NCBI GenBank assembly: GCA_036276115.1
Contig: DATBEM010000239.1
Location: 1 to 20,844 of the forward strand
Direction of reading: 5' to 3'
DNA from: Trebonia sp036276115
GTDB taxonomy: Bacteria; Actinomycetota; Actinomycetes; Streptosporangiales; Streptosporangiaceae
Length of the DNA: 20,844 nt
Program-made: the position numbers and the translations under genes
The notes under the pieces: generated by a model
What the model saw: the letters and a program-made list of their open reading frames with translations, nothing else
The model's database searches: none
What the model was told of the DNA's origin: nothing
Part shown: piece by piece, positions 1 through 8,276 of the stretch
Layout of the letters: each line of letters begins with the position of its first letter
Position numbering within the stretch: position 1 is the first letter of the stretch

Positions 1-927
1 GACCGGGAACTCGAGCTAGAGCGGGAAGCCCAGTCGCGCCGGGGACCCGCGCTCGCGGTGGCCGTCGTCGGCGTCGCCTGGATCACGATGGCCGTCGTCG
101 GGGTCACGATGTTCCGGCCCGAGCTCGTCGTGGTCAAGCGCATCGCCGAGCGGGCGGCCACCAAGCTACCGGTCGCGGTCGCCCCGGCCGCGTTCGCGAA
201 CCCGCCGCCGCCCAAGCCGACTCCCCCGCCGACCGCGTCACCCGATCCCGCGTCCTGGTGGCGGTACACCGACCCGGACGGCTTCTCGGTCAGCCTGCCG
301 GCCGGGTGGACGCGGCACTACCGGTCGGCGAACCAGGTCCAGTTCACCAGTCCGGCCGCCCCCGGGGCGGAGATCGTCATCGCCTACACGACCACCCCGC
401 GGCCGGACCAGTACGCCGACTGGCAGCAGCAGTCCGCCTGGAAGGCCGGGTCCGACCCCGCCTACCACCTCATCGGCATCCACCGCGTCTCCTACCGGGA
501 CGACAACGCCGCCGAGTGGGAGTTCACCGACACGCGGAACGGGCAGCCGGCGCACTACCTCGACCACGGCTTCATCTCCGCCCCGGGCGCGCACGCCTAC
601 TCCATCGAGCTCATCGCCCCGGCTGCCCAGTGGACATCGTCCCGGGCGCGCTGGTGGAGTGAGCTGCTGGCCACCTTCGCCCCCGCGGGCGGGACGCGGG
701 CCGCCACCGCTGCCTCCCGGCCCCGGCCATCGGGACCAGCCCAGTCCCGCCCGGCCCGGCCGCCAGCAGCGCCGGCCGGGACCCCGCCGTCCTCCCGCCC
801 GCCGTCCAGCGTCATCACCGGCCTGCCGACGTCGGTCCCGGGCGGGCTGCCCACCGACATCCCGACGAGCCTGCCGACGGCGTTCTTGCCCAGCGCGGTG
901 CCGACCAGGTTCCCTTCCGGCTGGTAG
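1..927 (+). CDS. Membrane-anchored protein with extracytoplasmic domain (5' end outside window)
   Basis: The reading frame is open from base 1, so the gene probably begins upstream; an internal GTG at 58 is the first start-like codon but lies inside the hydrophobic segment. The visible part begins with a charged stretch (DRELELEREAQSRR), then one membrane segment (about codons 16-39), a Pro-rich linker and a globular domain of about 135 residues (WWRYTDPDGFSVSLPAGW onward). It ends in a Ser/Pro-rich tail with repeated LPT/VPT units. Domains beginning 'DP.GFSVSLPAGW' are common as the outside part of actinobacterial membrane proteins, including the C-terminal parts of Ser/Thr kinases, so this may be the end of a kinase or a stand-alone anchored protein. 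No catalytic motif is visible. Function unknown; the topology (inside N-terminus, outside C-terminus) is an inference from the charge pattern. Confidence 0.7.
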   Translation, partial: DRELELEREAQSRRGPALAVAVVGVAWITMAVVGVTMFRPELVVVKRIAERAATKLPVAVAPAAFANPPPPKPTPPPTASPDPASWWRYTDPDGFSVSLPAGWTRHYRSANQVQFTSPAAPGAEIVIAYTTTPRPDQYADWQQQSAWKAGSDPAYHLIGIHRVSYRDDNAAEWEFTDTRNGQPAHYLDHGFISAPGAHAYSIELIAPAAQWTSSRARWWSELLATFAPAGGTRAATAASRPRPSGPAQSRPARPPAAPAGTPPSSRPPSSVITGLPTSVPGGLPTDIPTSLPTAFLPSAVPTRFPSGW

Positions 928-977
928 CCGCCCGCCCGCTGACGTGCCCTGCCTGCTGAGATGCCTAGCCGGCCGAT

Positions 978-1005
978 GAGCCGGGCTCGCGCGCGAGCCC
1001 GGCTC
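978..1005. terminator. Bidirectional terminator palindrome
   Basis: A perfect 28-bp palindrome with arms GAGCCGGGCTCGCG and CGCGAGCCCGGCTC lies between two convergent genes (stops at 927 and 1031). It has no U-tract, as is usual for strong hairpin terminators in high-GC actinobacteria. Position and symmetry suggest it serves both genes. Confidence 0.7.
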
Positions 1006-1030
1006 GCCGGCCTCGTGGCCGGCGGCAGGC

Positions 1031-2626
1031 TCAGGACCGGGCGGTGATCGCGAGCAGGTAGCCCGCCAGCAGGGCAGCCGCGACAATGACCTGCTGGACC
1101 AGCGCCCCCCCGGCCAGCGCGGAGCCGCCGTGCAGCACCGCGAGCAGGAGCGGGAACCCGCCCACGAGGCCGAGGATGACGCTGAGGACCCGGGTGACCA
1201 GCCAGGACGGGGCGCTGCCGGTCGGCAGGTCGACCCCGGCCATGTCGGCCGCGTCGATGGGCGCCGTGCGGCCCATGCGCAACGCCGCGACGGCGACCCC
1301 GGGCCCGGCCAGCAGCCCGGCCAGCGGCCAGGGCCAGCCGTGCGGCCCGCCCCCGCCCGGCCGGGCGCCGGCCACGAGGATCGCCAGGGCCAGGGCCAGC
1401 CACCCGCTGGCGAGCAGCGACGGCAGCACCGCCCGGGCGAGCAGCTCCGCCCGCGGCCGGACGCCCAGGAGCCGTCGCAGCGTCCGGTCGTTGGTGTCCC
1501 GGCGCAGGGCCGCGCAGCCTTGCGACGCGGCCGCGATCGCGCCGGCCAGCAGCGCCGCCGCCGTGACCGGTCCCCGGGCCGAGCCGGTGATGGCGGCCGC
1601 CGCGAGCGCGGGGGCCGCCGAGCTCACGGCGAGCGTGGCCACGATGCCCGGCCGCCGCCCGAGCCGCCGCCAGTCGGCCCACGCCAGCACCAGCGCCGGG
1701 CGGGCGGCGGGCGCCCGGCGCAGGGCGGGCCAGGGGCGGGAGGCCAGCGACCGGCGGCGCCAGTAGTTGTCCTCGGCGATCCAGCCAAGCAGCTGCACGT
1801 TCAGGAACGCGGCCGCCAGCCGCACGCGCCCCGCCCGGGCCGAGTCGGCCCACAGCACGTCGGCCGGGAACGAGCCCAGCCGCGCCCAGGCGAGGACCGC
1901 CCCGGCCGCCCCGAGGGCCAGCGCGACGATCGCGGTGGCCGCCTCGGCGCCCGCGGGGACGCCGCGCAAGGCGCGGGTGACCGCGCGCGGCAGCGCGGCG
2001 TCGTGCTGGCCGGCGACGGCCGCGACCGCGACGACGACCGCGACGGCCTGCAGCGCGACGGCGGCCCGGAGCCGGCCGGGGAACGGCTGCGCGAGGACCA
2101 GGGCGCTCACCAGCGCGACGCCCAGGCCGGCCCCGGCCACGGCGGCGAGGGCGATCCAGGAACCGAGGGTGGCCGGGGTGAGGGCGGTGATGTAAGGGCC
2201 GGCCATGGCGAGGCCGAGGACGCCGAGCAGCGCCCCGGCCACCGCCGTGATCGCGTTGAGCGCCAGCCACGGGCGCACCAGGATGGCCCGGCGGCTCAGC
2301 GGGGACATCAGCAGCCACGACGCGTCGGCCGGGGACAGCGTGAGCGGCCCGAGCGACCGGGCGAGCAGCAGCAGCCCGGCGGCGGCGGCGATCACGAGCG
2401 CGAGGCCGGTCATGCCCTGGATGGCGGGCAGGTCGCGGGTCCCGCTGGTCAGCCGGGCCAGCGGCCCGACGAGGAAGTTCCCCAGGTAGATCGCGGCGAC
2501 GAGCACCCCGAAGGCGGCCGCGTACCAGTCCAGCCAGCGCCCGCTGCGGCCACGGCGGGTGAGCGCCCGCACGCGCGCCACTGACGCCCCGCGCGCGCCC
2601 GCGGTGACGGGCGCGACGCTGGTCAT
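1031..2626 (-). CDS. ABC transporter permease-like integral membrane protein (resembles DUF6297)
   Basis: Encodes 531 residues. After a short basic N-terminus (VRALTRRGRSGRWLDW) come about ten to twelve hydrophobic segments rich in Ala, Leu and Val, separated by Arg-rich loops; this is the pattern of a bacterial ABC-2 type permease of an exporter. The motif WLLMSPLSRRAILVRPWL after the second or third segment is typical of actinobacterial permeases of the DUF6297 kind; that assignment is from memory of the family and is tentative. The ATG at 2626 overlaps the stop of the ATPase gene upstream by four bases (ATGA), so the two are almost certainly co-transcribed and translationally coupled. They would form a membrane exporter of unknown substrate. 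Confidence 0.75.
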   Translation of the reverse strand: MTSVAPVTAGARGASVARVRALTRRGRSGRWLDWYAAAFGVLVAAIYLGNFLVGPLARLTSGTRDLPAIQGMTGLALVIAAAAGLLLLARSLGPLTLSPADASWLLMSPLSRRAILVRPWLALNAITAVAGALLGVLGLAMAGPYITALTPATLGSWIALAAVAGAGLGVALVSALVLAQPFPGRLRAAVALQAVAVVVAVAAVAGQHDAALPRAVTRALRGVPAGAEAATAIVALALGAAGAVLAWARLGSFPADVLWADSARAGRVRLAAAFLNVQLLGWIAEDNYWRRRSLASRPWPALRRAPAARPALVLAWADWRRLGRRPGIVATLAVSSAAPALAAAAITGSARGPVTAAALLAGAIAAASQGCAALRRDTNDRTLRRLLGVRPRAELLARAVLPSLLASGWLALALAILVAGARPGGGGPHGWPWPLAGLLAGPGVAVAALRMGRTAPIDAADMAGVDLPTGSAPSWLVTRVLSVILGLVGGFPLLLAVLHGGSALAGGALVQQVIVAAALLAGYLLAITARS

Positions 2627-3306
2627 GCCGCCCCGCCCGCCACCACCGGGCCAGGGCCGGCGGGCGCGACGGTGCCGTCTTCGATGACCACCCGGCGGGC
2701 GCCGGCCACGGTCGCGAAGGAGTCGTCGTGGGTGGCCATGATGACGGTGCCGCCGCTGGGCGCGTAGGCCTCCCGCAGCAGCCGGGCCAGTTCCCCGCGG
2801 AAGCTGGCGTCCAGGCTCTGCTCGGGCTCGTCCAGCAGCAGCAGGTCGCTGGGCCGGGCCAGGGCGGCGGCCAGCGACAGCCGCTGGCGCTGGCCCGAGG
2901 ACAAGGTCAGGGGGACGGCGTCGGCCCGGCTGGCCAGCCCGAACGCGTCGATGAGGTCGGCCGGGTCCATGCACCAGCCGTCGGCCGGGGCGTTGGCCAG
3001 GCGGACGAGGTCCAGGTGCTCGCGCGCCGTCAGGCCGGGATACCAGGTGGGCAGGTCGGCGACGAAGACGACCCGGCGCCAGAAGTCGGCCGTGTCGCGC
3101 GGCGGGCCGCCCAGCACCGTGGCCTGCCCGCCGGACGGGCGGCGCAGCCCGGCCAGGCAGGACAGCAGGGTTGACTTCCCCGCGCCGTTGACGCCAGTCA
3201 CGGCGACGATCTCGCCCCGGCTGGCCGACAAGTCGACCTGGTCGAGCACGACCACCTTGCCATAGGCCACCCGCAGCCCGCGAACCTCGACCACCAGTCC
3301 CGCCAC
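2623..3306 (-). CDS. ABC transporter ATP-binding protein
   Basis: The nucleotide-binding subunit of an exporter, 227 residues from the GTG at 3306. All key motifs are present: Walker A GVNGAGKST (38-46), signature LSSGQ (135-139), Walker B LLLLDEP (155-161) and the H-loop histidine (H193). It has no membrane segments and would pair with the permease encoded immediately downstream. The start is uncertain. In-frame alternatives are GTG at 3315 and ATG at 3351, the last giving 242 residues but leaving only 9 bp to the divergent lipoprotein gene. GTG 3306 was chosen because it gives the usual short N-terminus (MAGLVVEVRGL) and leaves room for the divergent promoters. No strong Shine-Dalgarno site helps to decide. 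Confidence 0.9.
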   Translation of the reverse strand: MAGLVVEVRGLRVAYGKVVVLDQVDLSASRGEIVAVTGVNGAGKSTLLSCLAGLRRPSGGQATVLGGPPRDTADFWRRVVFVADLPTWYPGLTAREHLDLVRLANAPADGWCMDPADLIDAFGLASRADAVPLTLSSGQRQRLSLAAALARPSDLLLLDEPEQSLDASFRGELARLLREAYAPSGGTVIMATHDDSFATVAGARRVVIEDGTVAPAGPGPVVAGGAA

Positions 3307-3360
3307 GGCGACCACGCTACCGCCGATGGCCGCCGTGGCCGAACCCGGCATACTTGGCTG

Positions 3361-4269
3361 ATGCCCATCTCGTCCCGCGCACCGCAGTCTGGCCTCGTCC
3401 CCCGGCCGGGGCGCGCTGCCCGCGGGCTGGCCGCCGCCGCGGTGGCGCTCGCGCTGGCCGCCTGCGCGAAGCCGGCTGGCCCGGGGGCCGCGCCCGCCTC
3501 CTCGGGCGCCCCGGCGACAGCCTCGGCGAGCGCCAGTGCCCGCGCGGGGAGCACGCCCCCGGCCAGCTCGTGCAACCGGGACTACTGCACGCCGGCCGAC
3601 TGGGACACGGCCCGGGCCTCGACCCCGCTGCCGGCGATACCGCCGTTCGTCGAGCCGCTCAACGTGATCGTCAGCGCCCGCTCGACTGTCTCGCTGGCCG
3701 GCATCCAGCAGGCGCTCGGCAGCTGGAAGACGGTCTCGGTGGCCTCGTCCGTCAGCGTGGCCGGCATCAAGGTCAAGTGCATCTCCTCGGAGAGCGCGAA
3801 CGTCACCGGGGCGGGCTACGCGCCGCAGGACCTCGCCTGGCGGCTGGCCGGCTGCCTGGGGGGGAACACCCGGTCCCTGTCCGGCACGGAAGACCACGTC
3901 CGCCTCTGGCACCAGCCCGTGCCCGGCAGCGCCCAGGGCGCGTGGTTCGCGGCCGCCAGCATCGAGACCATGTGCGTCGCCCCGCACGGCACCCTGGAGC
4001 CGGCCGCGAAGGACAAGGCGTACGCCATCGTGCACTCCTCGGGGGCCTATCACTGCGTCAACGGCGGTCCCGGCACCCTGACCGGCACGTACGCCAATGG
4101 CTACGAGGACGGGGCGCGGGTGTTCGCCGCCGCGGTCGCGGCGGCCGGCCGCGCCCGGGGCTGGACCGTGGCCCAGCGCGTCGTCACCCGGCCGGCCGGG
4201 TCCGGCGTGGGCGAGGGCGGCGTGCGGTTCAGCGGCAACGTCATCGTGCTCACGGTGACGTCGGGCTAG
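3361..4269 (+). CDS. Lipoprotein of unknown function (possible LssY-C-like domain)
   Basis: Encodes 302 residues. A basic N-terminus, a hydrophobic stretch (22-33) and the lipobox L-A-A-C (Cys35) mark a lipoprotein attached to the outer face of the membrane. An Ala/Ser/Pro-rich linker follows up to about residue 65. The globular part contains PLNVIVSARSTVSLAGIQQA, then HVRLWHQP, then a WFAAASIE segment and a GYEDGARVFAAAV helix. This order recalls the LssY C-terminal domain, in which PLN, RLW and WxGAA-like motifs recur; the resemblance is weak and by eye only. A CATACT hexamer (3349-3354) lies 6 nt before the ATG, so the mRNA may be leaderless. It is transcribed away from the ABC operon, and nothing ties it functionally to its neighbours. 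Confidence 0.8.
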   Translation: MPISSRAPQSGLVPRPGRAARGLAAAAVALALAACAKPAGPGAAPASSGAPATASASASARAGSTPPASSCNRDYCTPADWDTARASTPLPAIPPFVEPLNVIVSARSTVSLAGIQQALGSWKTVSVASSVSVAGIKVKCISSESANVTGAGYAPQDLAWRLAGCLGGNTRSLSGTEDHVRLWHQPVPGSAQGAWFAAASIETMCVAPHGTLEPAAKDKAYAIVHSSGAYHCVNGGPGTLTGTYANGYEDGARVFAAAVAAAGRARGWTVAQRVVTRPAGSGVGEGGVRFSGNVIVLTVTSG

Positions 4270-4398
4270 CCGGCCGGTCCCCGTGCTGCCGGGACTGCAG
4301 TGCACCATTGTGGCCAGGTAAGGCTCCCGTGGCTGACGGACCGGTAAATGCTGAAGAATGTGGCTCTTTCGGTCTAGCGCGTTCCGTAATCGAATGAC

Positions 4399-4404
4399 TA
4401 CTTT
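4399..4404 (+). promoter_or_regulatory. Candidate -10 box of a leaderless transcript
   Basis: TACTTT fits the actinobacterial TANNNT -10 pattern and lies 6 nt before the ATG at 4411, in the only A/T-rich patch of the neighbourhood (4381-4410). No Shine-Dalgarno site is present. No clear -35 is seen. Confidence 0.4.
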
Positions 4405-4410
4405 TAGCTT

Positions 4411-5175
4411 ATGAGCTACTCACTCGCATGGCTCCGGGACCCGGAGATGGGCGATGCCCTGCGGGACCTGCTGACCGGCCTCATCAGGGATATCCGGCTG
4501 ATCCTCGTGCATCCGGACCTTGGCAACGCGGCGAAGCTGGCCGCGATCACCGACACCGTCGACTTGCTGGCCCCGCCACCCGGGCCAGCGGCGCACAGCG
4601 CGCAGGACGCGGCCTCGGTCGTGGCGCTCCTCGCCCGCAACATCGGCCCCGCGACCCTCTTGTTCGAGGAACTGGCGGGCGAGCGCGTTCGCATCGAGCT
4701 GACGGGGCGGACCGACCGCGCGCTGACCGCCGCGGAGTGCCATGAGCTGCGGGTGGACCCCGGCTCGGGCGGCCACTTCCGCACCGGGCGGCTGCGCACC
4801 ATCACCTCCGGCCTCGTCGCGGCCGAGGTGACCTCGCTGGTCATCGCGCACCGCATCCCCGCCTCAGCCCGGCGGGAGCTGGGGATCCCCGAAGCCGGCC
4901 ATGCGGCCGGGCCGGCGTCCGACGTGCCCCTCGGCAAGGCCCTGGCCCGCCTGGGGGTGCGGCGCGAGCCACTCGGCGCGCACCTGGTCCGGGGCGGCCG
5001 CGGCGCCGGGCAGGCGGGCGCCCCGGGGCCCCGCCTGTCGGTGGAGTCCTCGGCCCGGATGTGGCTCGGCGATGTTCCCGTCGCCCTGGCGACCGAGCAG
5101 GTCACCGCGGAGTTCTGCCAGCGGGCGGGCCTGCGCCTGGCCGGCGGGGCGCAGCCGGCCCCGCTGTCCCTGTGA
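4411..5175 (+). CDS. Chorismate lyase / UTRA-fold-like protein (DUF98-like)
   Basis: Encodes 254 residues with no signal peptide, so cytoplasmic. From about residue 77 it follows the order of motifs in chorismate-pyruvate lyases of the DUF98 type such as mycobacterial Rv2949c: NIGPATLLFEELAGERVRIEL, then an Arg-containing strand (RTGRLRTI, 124-131), AEVTSLVIAHRIPASARRELG, DVPLGKALA (171-179) and a C-terminal RMWLGDVPVALATEQV, whose Glu229 sits where the family has its conserved Glu (VTEHF in Rv2949c, recalled). Such enzymes convert chorismate to 4-hydroxybenzoate and pyruvate; the same fold also serves as the ligand-binding UTRA domain of GntR regulators. No DNA-binding domain is visible; the N-terminal 75 residues are helical and unassigned. 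A non-catalytic ligand-binding role is possible. Confidence 0.55.
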   Translation: MSYSLAWLRDPEMGDALRDLLTGLIRDIRLILVHPDLGNAAKLAAITDTVDLLAPPPGPAAHSAQDAASVVALLARNIGPATLLFEELAGERVRIELTGRTDRALTAAECHELRVDPGSGGHFRTGRLRTITSGLVAAEVTSLVIAHRIPASARRELGIPEAGHAAGPASDVPLGKALARLGVRREPLGAHLVRGGRGAGQAGAPGPRLSVESSARMWLGDVPVALATEQVTAEFCQRAGLRLAGGAQPAPLSL

Positions 5176-5196
5176 TGGCACTGTCCCTGTGATGGC
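5164..5196 (+). repeat. Short tandem duplication across a stop codon
   Basis: The 16-mer CTGTCCCTGTGATGGC occurs at 5164-5179 and again at 5181-5196 (period 17). The first copy carries the end and TGA stop of the chorismate-lyase-like gene; the second repeats this outside the gene. It looks like a recent slippage duplication. Confidence 0.85.
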
Positions 5197-5212
5197 GCCC
5201 GCAGGCCGCGCG

Positions 5213-8203
5213 CTAGGCGCCGCCGCCGGGGACGGCGGCCTGCACGTGCCGCACCACATGGCGCACGATCCAGGTCAGGGTCTCGGCGGCGGGCCCTTCC
5301 GAGCCCCAGACGGTGCCCGCCGGGGGGACGGTCACCTCGTAGGCGATGCCGTCCTCGCGCCGCCGCCAGGTGCCGAGGAGGTCAATGTCGCCGGCCTCCC
5401 CGTGGGGCAGCGCGGGCAGCGCGTCGCTGTCGATGACGCCCGCGACCCGCAAGGCGGCGGACTGGTAGAGCCGGTCGGGGCTGCGGAAGACGATCTCGAG
5501 CCTGCCCGGGCGCGGCCCGGCGTCGAACCGCCCCGCCGGGTCGCCCTCGGGCCAGGTGAGCATGCCCTCCTGGCCTAGGCGCCAGACGGCGTAGCCGACC
5601 TGGTCCAGGCTGAACTTCCAGCGCGGGAGCTCGCCGGGGACCAGGTCGTAGGAGGCGGGGGTCTGCACCCGGGTCAGCGACTGCCCGAGGTAGGCCGCGT
5701 ACAGGACGCCGAGCTCGGGCCGGTGGCAGGTGACGGGGACCTGGACGACGGTGCGGAACCGGCCGTCGTCGGCCGCGTCGCCGCCGGCCGGGCCGGCCTC
5801 CGCCAGCTCGGCGGCGTCGGCCCCGTCTTCGAGCGGGCCGGACAAGGTGACGACGACTCCGACGTCCCGGGCCTCGACCGACCAGCGGTACCCGGCCGCG
5901 TGCTCCAGTGCCCGCCCGAGCGAGGCGAGCACCTCGCGCAGGCCGGCCGCCAGGCTGGCCGGGGTCAGCGGGGACGAGTCCACCGTGGCCGGGCCGGCCG
6001 ACTCCAGCGCGGCGAAGACGGCCCCCTGGTGGTCGCGCATGAGGCCGAGCAACTGCTGGACCTGGTTGGACTCCCCGCTCACCATGAAGGGCGACAGCCA
6101 GGTGGTCAGGCAGCACTCGCCGTCGGGCCCCAGGCCCCAGCCGCCAGTCACGTGCAGGTGGGCGGCGCCCGGCCCGTCCAGCAGGGCGGCGTTCTGCTCG
6201 TTGCACCAGCGGGCCTTGTCCCCGGCGGCGGCGGTGACCGGCAGCCGGGTGCGCACGACCCAGCCCGGGCCGCTGCCGGTGTCGCCGACGAACGCCCGCA
6301 CGGTGATGGCCGGGTCGACCGGCAGGTCGATGTCGCCTTGCGAGGGATGCCAGGTGAACTCGACGCCGCCGTCGCCCGCGATGGCCAGCCGGTGCGGCAG
6401 GAGGCCGAGGCCGGCCGTCGCCAGGAGCGCGACCCGGGTGGTGAGGGCGGGCCGGGTGCCGCGGGCGAGCGGGGCGTACATGGCGTCGCGCAGGCCCAGG
6501 AGCTCACCGCGGTCGGGGCGCGGGCCCGCGAACTGGTGTGACGACCTGGCCGGCTGGCCGGCGGCGGGCAGGGCGAACGCCAGGTCCCGGGCGGTGGAGT
6601 ACTGGTCGACGGCCAGCGCGTGCGCCCAGCGCCGAACCCACGGCCCCTCGTCGGCCAGGGCCAGGTGGCAGGCCAGCGACAGGGTGCCGTCGTCGGCCAG
6701 GACCAGGACGGACCGGCCGAGCCGGGCGTTGAGGCGGGCGATCGCGGCCAGGACGGCCGGGGTGGCGGGGACCTCGCGGCGGACGTCGGTCCAGACCCGC
6801 AGGACGGCCAGGGCCGGCTCGTCGCCGGTGTCGCCGGTGTCGCCGGGGATGACGGCGACGTGCTGGGCCTGCTCGTAGGGCCACCAGGTGAAGCCGTCCG
6901 GGCGGGCGTCGGCCCAGTCGGTGTCAGCGCCAACGCACTGCGCGTACAGGTAGTCCAGGGCCTGCGCCCCGGGGTTGCGCCCCTCGCCGGTCTCGCCCCA
7001 GGCCAGCCCGTGCCAGGCGGTGTCGCCGGGCCGGGCCGCCAGGCCCACGTAGGGATGGTCGTCCTCCCACGTCCGCAGCGAGGCGGCGAGCATGCGCCGC
7101 CACAGCAGGCCCTGCCGGGCCACGGTGAGCAGGACCTCGCGCATGAGGGCGGTCATGTCAGCCGGGCCGTGCGCCCCGGCCAGCGCGGCCGGCAGGTAGA
7201 CGGAGTAGACGTAGCCGGGCTCGTCGCCGCCGTCCTCGGACGGCTGCGACTCCAGCGACCACGCGCCCAGGCTGTGGGTGGCCCCCCGGACCTCGGCGTC
7301 GAGCCGGTTCATGCGCGCGACCGCCTGCAGCGCCTGCTCGACGGGGCTCCAGGGGATGCGCAGGGCGACCCGCAGCCCGTTGCCGGCCCGCGGGTGGTCG
7401 TCGCGGGTGGCGGTCATGATGGCGGTGTCGGGGGCCTCGTCGCAGACCTGCCCGATGAAGTCGTCGGGGTACTGCGCCCAGGTCATCGGGGTCTCGCAGG
7501 TGAGCACGGTGGCGTCCGTCCACGCGCCCCACTCGCCGGTGCCCTGCTCGGCCATCTCGGCGATGAGCTCCTCGAACGCCTCGACCAGCGCGCGGGCCAG
7601 CGGGGCGCTGGACTCCGCGCGGCCGGGCCGGGCGTCGTCCTCGTACCCGCGGACGGCGGCGCTGGCGCCGGGGCGCAGGCTCCAGTCCGGGTAGGGCCCC
7701 CACGGGTGCGGCGCGGCCACCGGGCCGGCCGGGCCGCCAGCCTGCGCCCCGGCCACCCGGCGGGCGATGCCACCGGTGATCTGCGCGATCGCGGCGGCGA
7801 TCTGCTCGCGGGCGCACCAGGTGGCGAACGCCTCGAGGTGGCCGAGGTTGTGCGGGCCGACGATGAACGTGCAGGCGACCGCGAGCGCGTCGGCCCCGAG
7901 CCGGTCGACCTCGACCGTCCAGCGGCTGGTGATGGCGCCCTGGTTGAGCCGGTCGCACTCGGCCAGCGCCGCCTCGGCGTCCCCGATCGCCGCGACCGGG
8001 GTCACGATCCGCAAGATGCCCAGGTCCGGGGTTCCCTCGGCCCCGTCGCCGATGCGGAAGAACGTGACCGCCGGCCCGGACATCCAGGCGACGAGCCCGA
8101 GGTCGTCGCTGGCGCGGGTCCATTCTTCCTCGGCCCCGAGGCGCTCCAGGATGCGCGCGCGCAGCGCGGCCGCCGCCGAAAGGCCTCCGCCGAACAGGCT
8201 CAC
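5213..8203 (-). CDS. Large repeat protein of unknown function, at least four similar units
   Basis: Encodes 996 residues from the GTG at 8203. That start is preferred to GTG 8209 because the G-rich Shine-Dalgarno run (complement of 8210-8216) lies 6-7 nt before it and directly abuts the other. There is no signal peptide and no membrane segment. The protein repeats a unit roughly every 180-210 residues: a strand ending in Leu-Arg, a helix ending in DRLN, ARMN, ARLN or NEQN (near residues 86, 298, 491 and 670, counted from GTG 8209), then two strands (for example TLSLACHLAL, ECCLTTWLSP) and a long amphipathic helix. This alpha-beta-beta-beta-alpha plan resembles the type III secretion chaperone/YbjN-like fold, but no sequence family is recognised. 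Trp-rich segments and Ala-rich linkers join the units. The C-terminal 250 residues are more divergent. Function unknown. Confidence 0.85.
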   Translation of the reverse strand: MSLFGGGLSAAAALRARILERLGAEEEWTRASDDLGLVAWMSGPAVTFFRIGDGAEGTPDLGILRIVTPVAAIGDAEAALAECDRLNQGAITSRWTVEVDRLGADALAVACTFIVGPHNLGHLEAFATWCAREQIAAAIAQITGGIARRVAGAQAGGPAGPVAAPHPWGPYPDWSLRPGASAAVRGYEDDARPGRAESSAPLARALVEAFEELIAEMAEQGTGEWGAWTDATVLTCETPMTWAQYPDDFIGQVCDEAPDTAIMTATRDDHPRAGNGLRVALRIPWSPVEQALQAVARMNRLDAEVRGATHSLGAWSLESQPSEDGGDEPGYVYSVYLPAALAGAHGPADMTALMREVLLTVARQGLLWRRMLAASLRTWEDDHPYVGLAARPGDTAWHGLAWGETGEGRNPGAQALDYLYAQCVGADTDWADARPDGFTWWPYEQAQHVAVIPGDTGDTGDEPALAVLRVWTDVRREVPATPAVLAAIARLNARLGRSVLVLADDGTLSLACHLALADEGPWVRRWAHALAVDQYSTARDLAFALPAAGQPARSSHQFAGPRPDRGELLGLRDAMYAPLARGTRPALTTRVALLATAGLGLLPHRLAIAGDGGVEFTWHPSQGDIDLPVDPAITVRAFVGDTGSGPGWVVRTRLPVTAAAGDKARWCNEQNAALLDGPGAAHLHVTGGWGLGPDGECCLTTWLSPFMVSGESNQVQQLLGLMRDHQGAVFAALESAGPATVDSSPLTPASLAAGLREVLASLGRALEHAAGYRWSVEARDVGVVVTLSGPLEDGADAAELAEAGPAGGDAADDGRFRTVVQVPVTCHRPELGVLYAAYLGQSLTRVQTPASYDLVPGELPRWKFSLDQVGYAVWRLGQEGMLTWPEGDPAGRFDAGPRPGRLEIVFRSPDRLYQSAALRVAGVIDSDALPALPHGEAGDIDLLGTWRRREDGIAYEVTVPPAGTVWGSEGPAAETLTWIVRHVVRHVQAAVPGGGA
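6821..6847 (-). repeat. Three 9-bp tandem repeats inside the large repeat protein
   Basis: GTCGCCGGT is present at 6821-6829 and 6830-6838, with a one-base variant at 6839-6847. On the coding strand this gives PGDTGDTGDE, a short linker just before the third structural unit. It would tolerate length change without a frameshift. Confidence 0.8.
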
Positions 8204-8217
8204 CCGCACTCCCCCCG

Positions 8218-8240
8218 GTGACGCCGCTCACCGGCGTCAC
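8218..8240. promoter_or_regulatory. Inverted repeat in the 5' leader of the repeat-protein gene
   Basis: GTGACGCCG (8218-8226) and CGGCGTCAC (8232-8240) are perfect 9-bp arms around a 5-nt loop. They lie between the predicted -10 box (8247-8252) and the GTG at 8203, about at the expected transcription start. Operator or leader hairpin; the regulator is unknown. Confidence 0.45.
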
Positions 8241-8246
8241 GCGGAC

Positions 8247-8276
8247 AAACTATGACATAGCAAATACCGACCACAA
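8247..8276 (-). promoter_or_regulatory. Candidate promoter of the repeat-protein gene
   Basis: On the minus strand TTGTGG (8276-8271) and TAGTTT (8252-8247) are separated by 18 nt, in a distinctly A/T-rich stretch upstream of the large gene. Two direct copies of AGTTGCGC (8278-8285 and 8288-8295, period 10, one helical turn) lie just upstream of the -35 box, where an activator could bind. Confidence 0.45.

Noticed and set aside
238..2318. Long antisense open frames over the first gene and the permease (for example 597-2318 minus, 1130-2584 plus)
   Set aside because: Compositions are dominated by Arg, Pro and Gly with no motif; they are shadows of high-GC genes on the other strand.
6821..6847. 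CRISPR-like or regulatory repeat
   Set aside because: Only three 9-bp units inside a coding region; they encode a short GDT linker.
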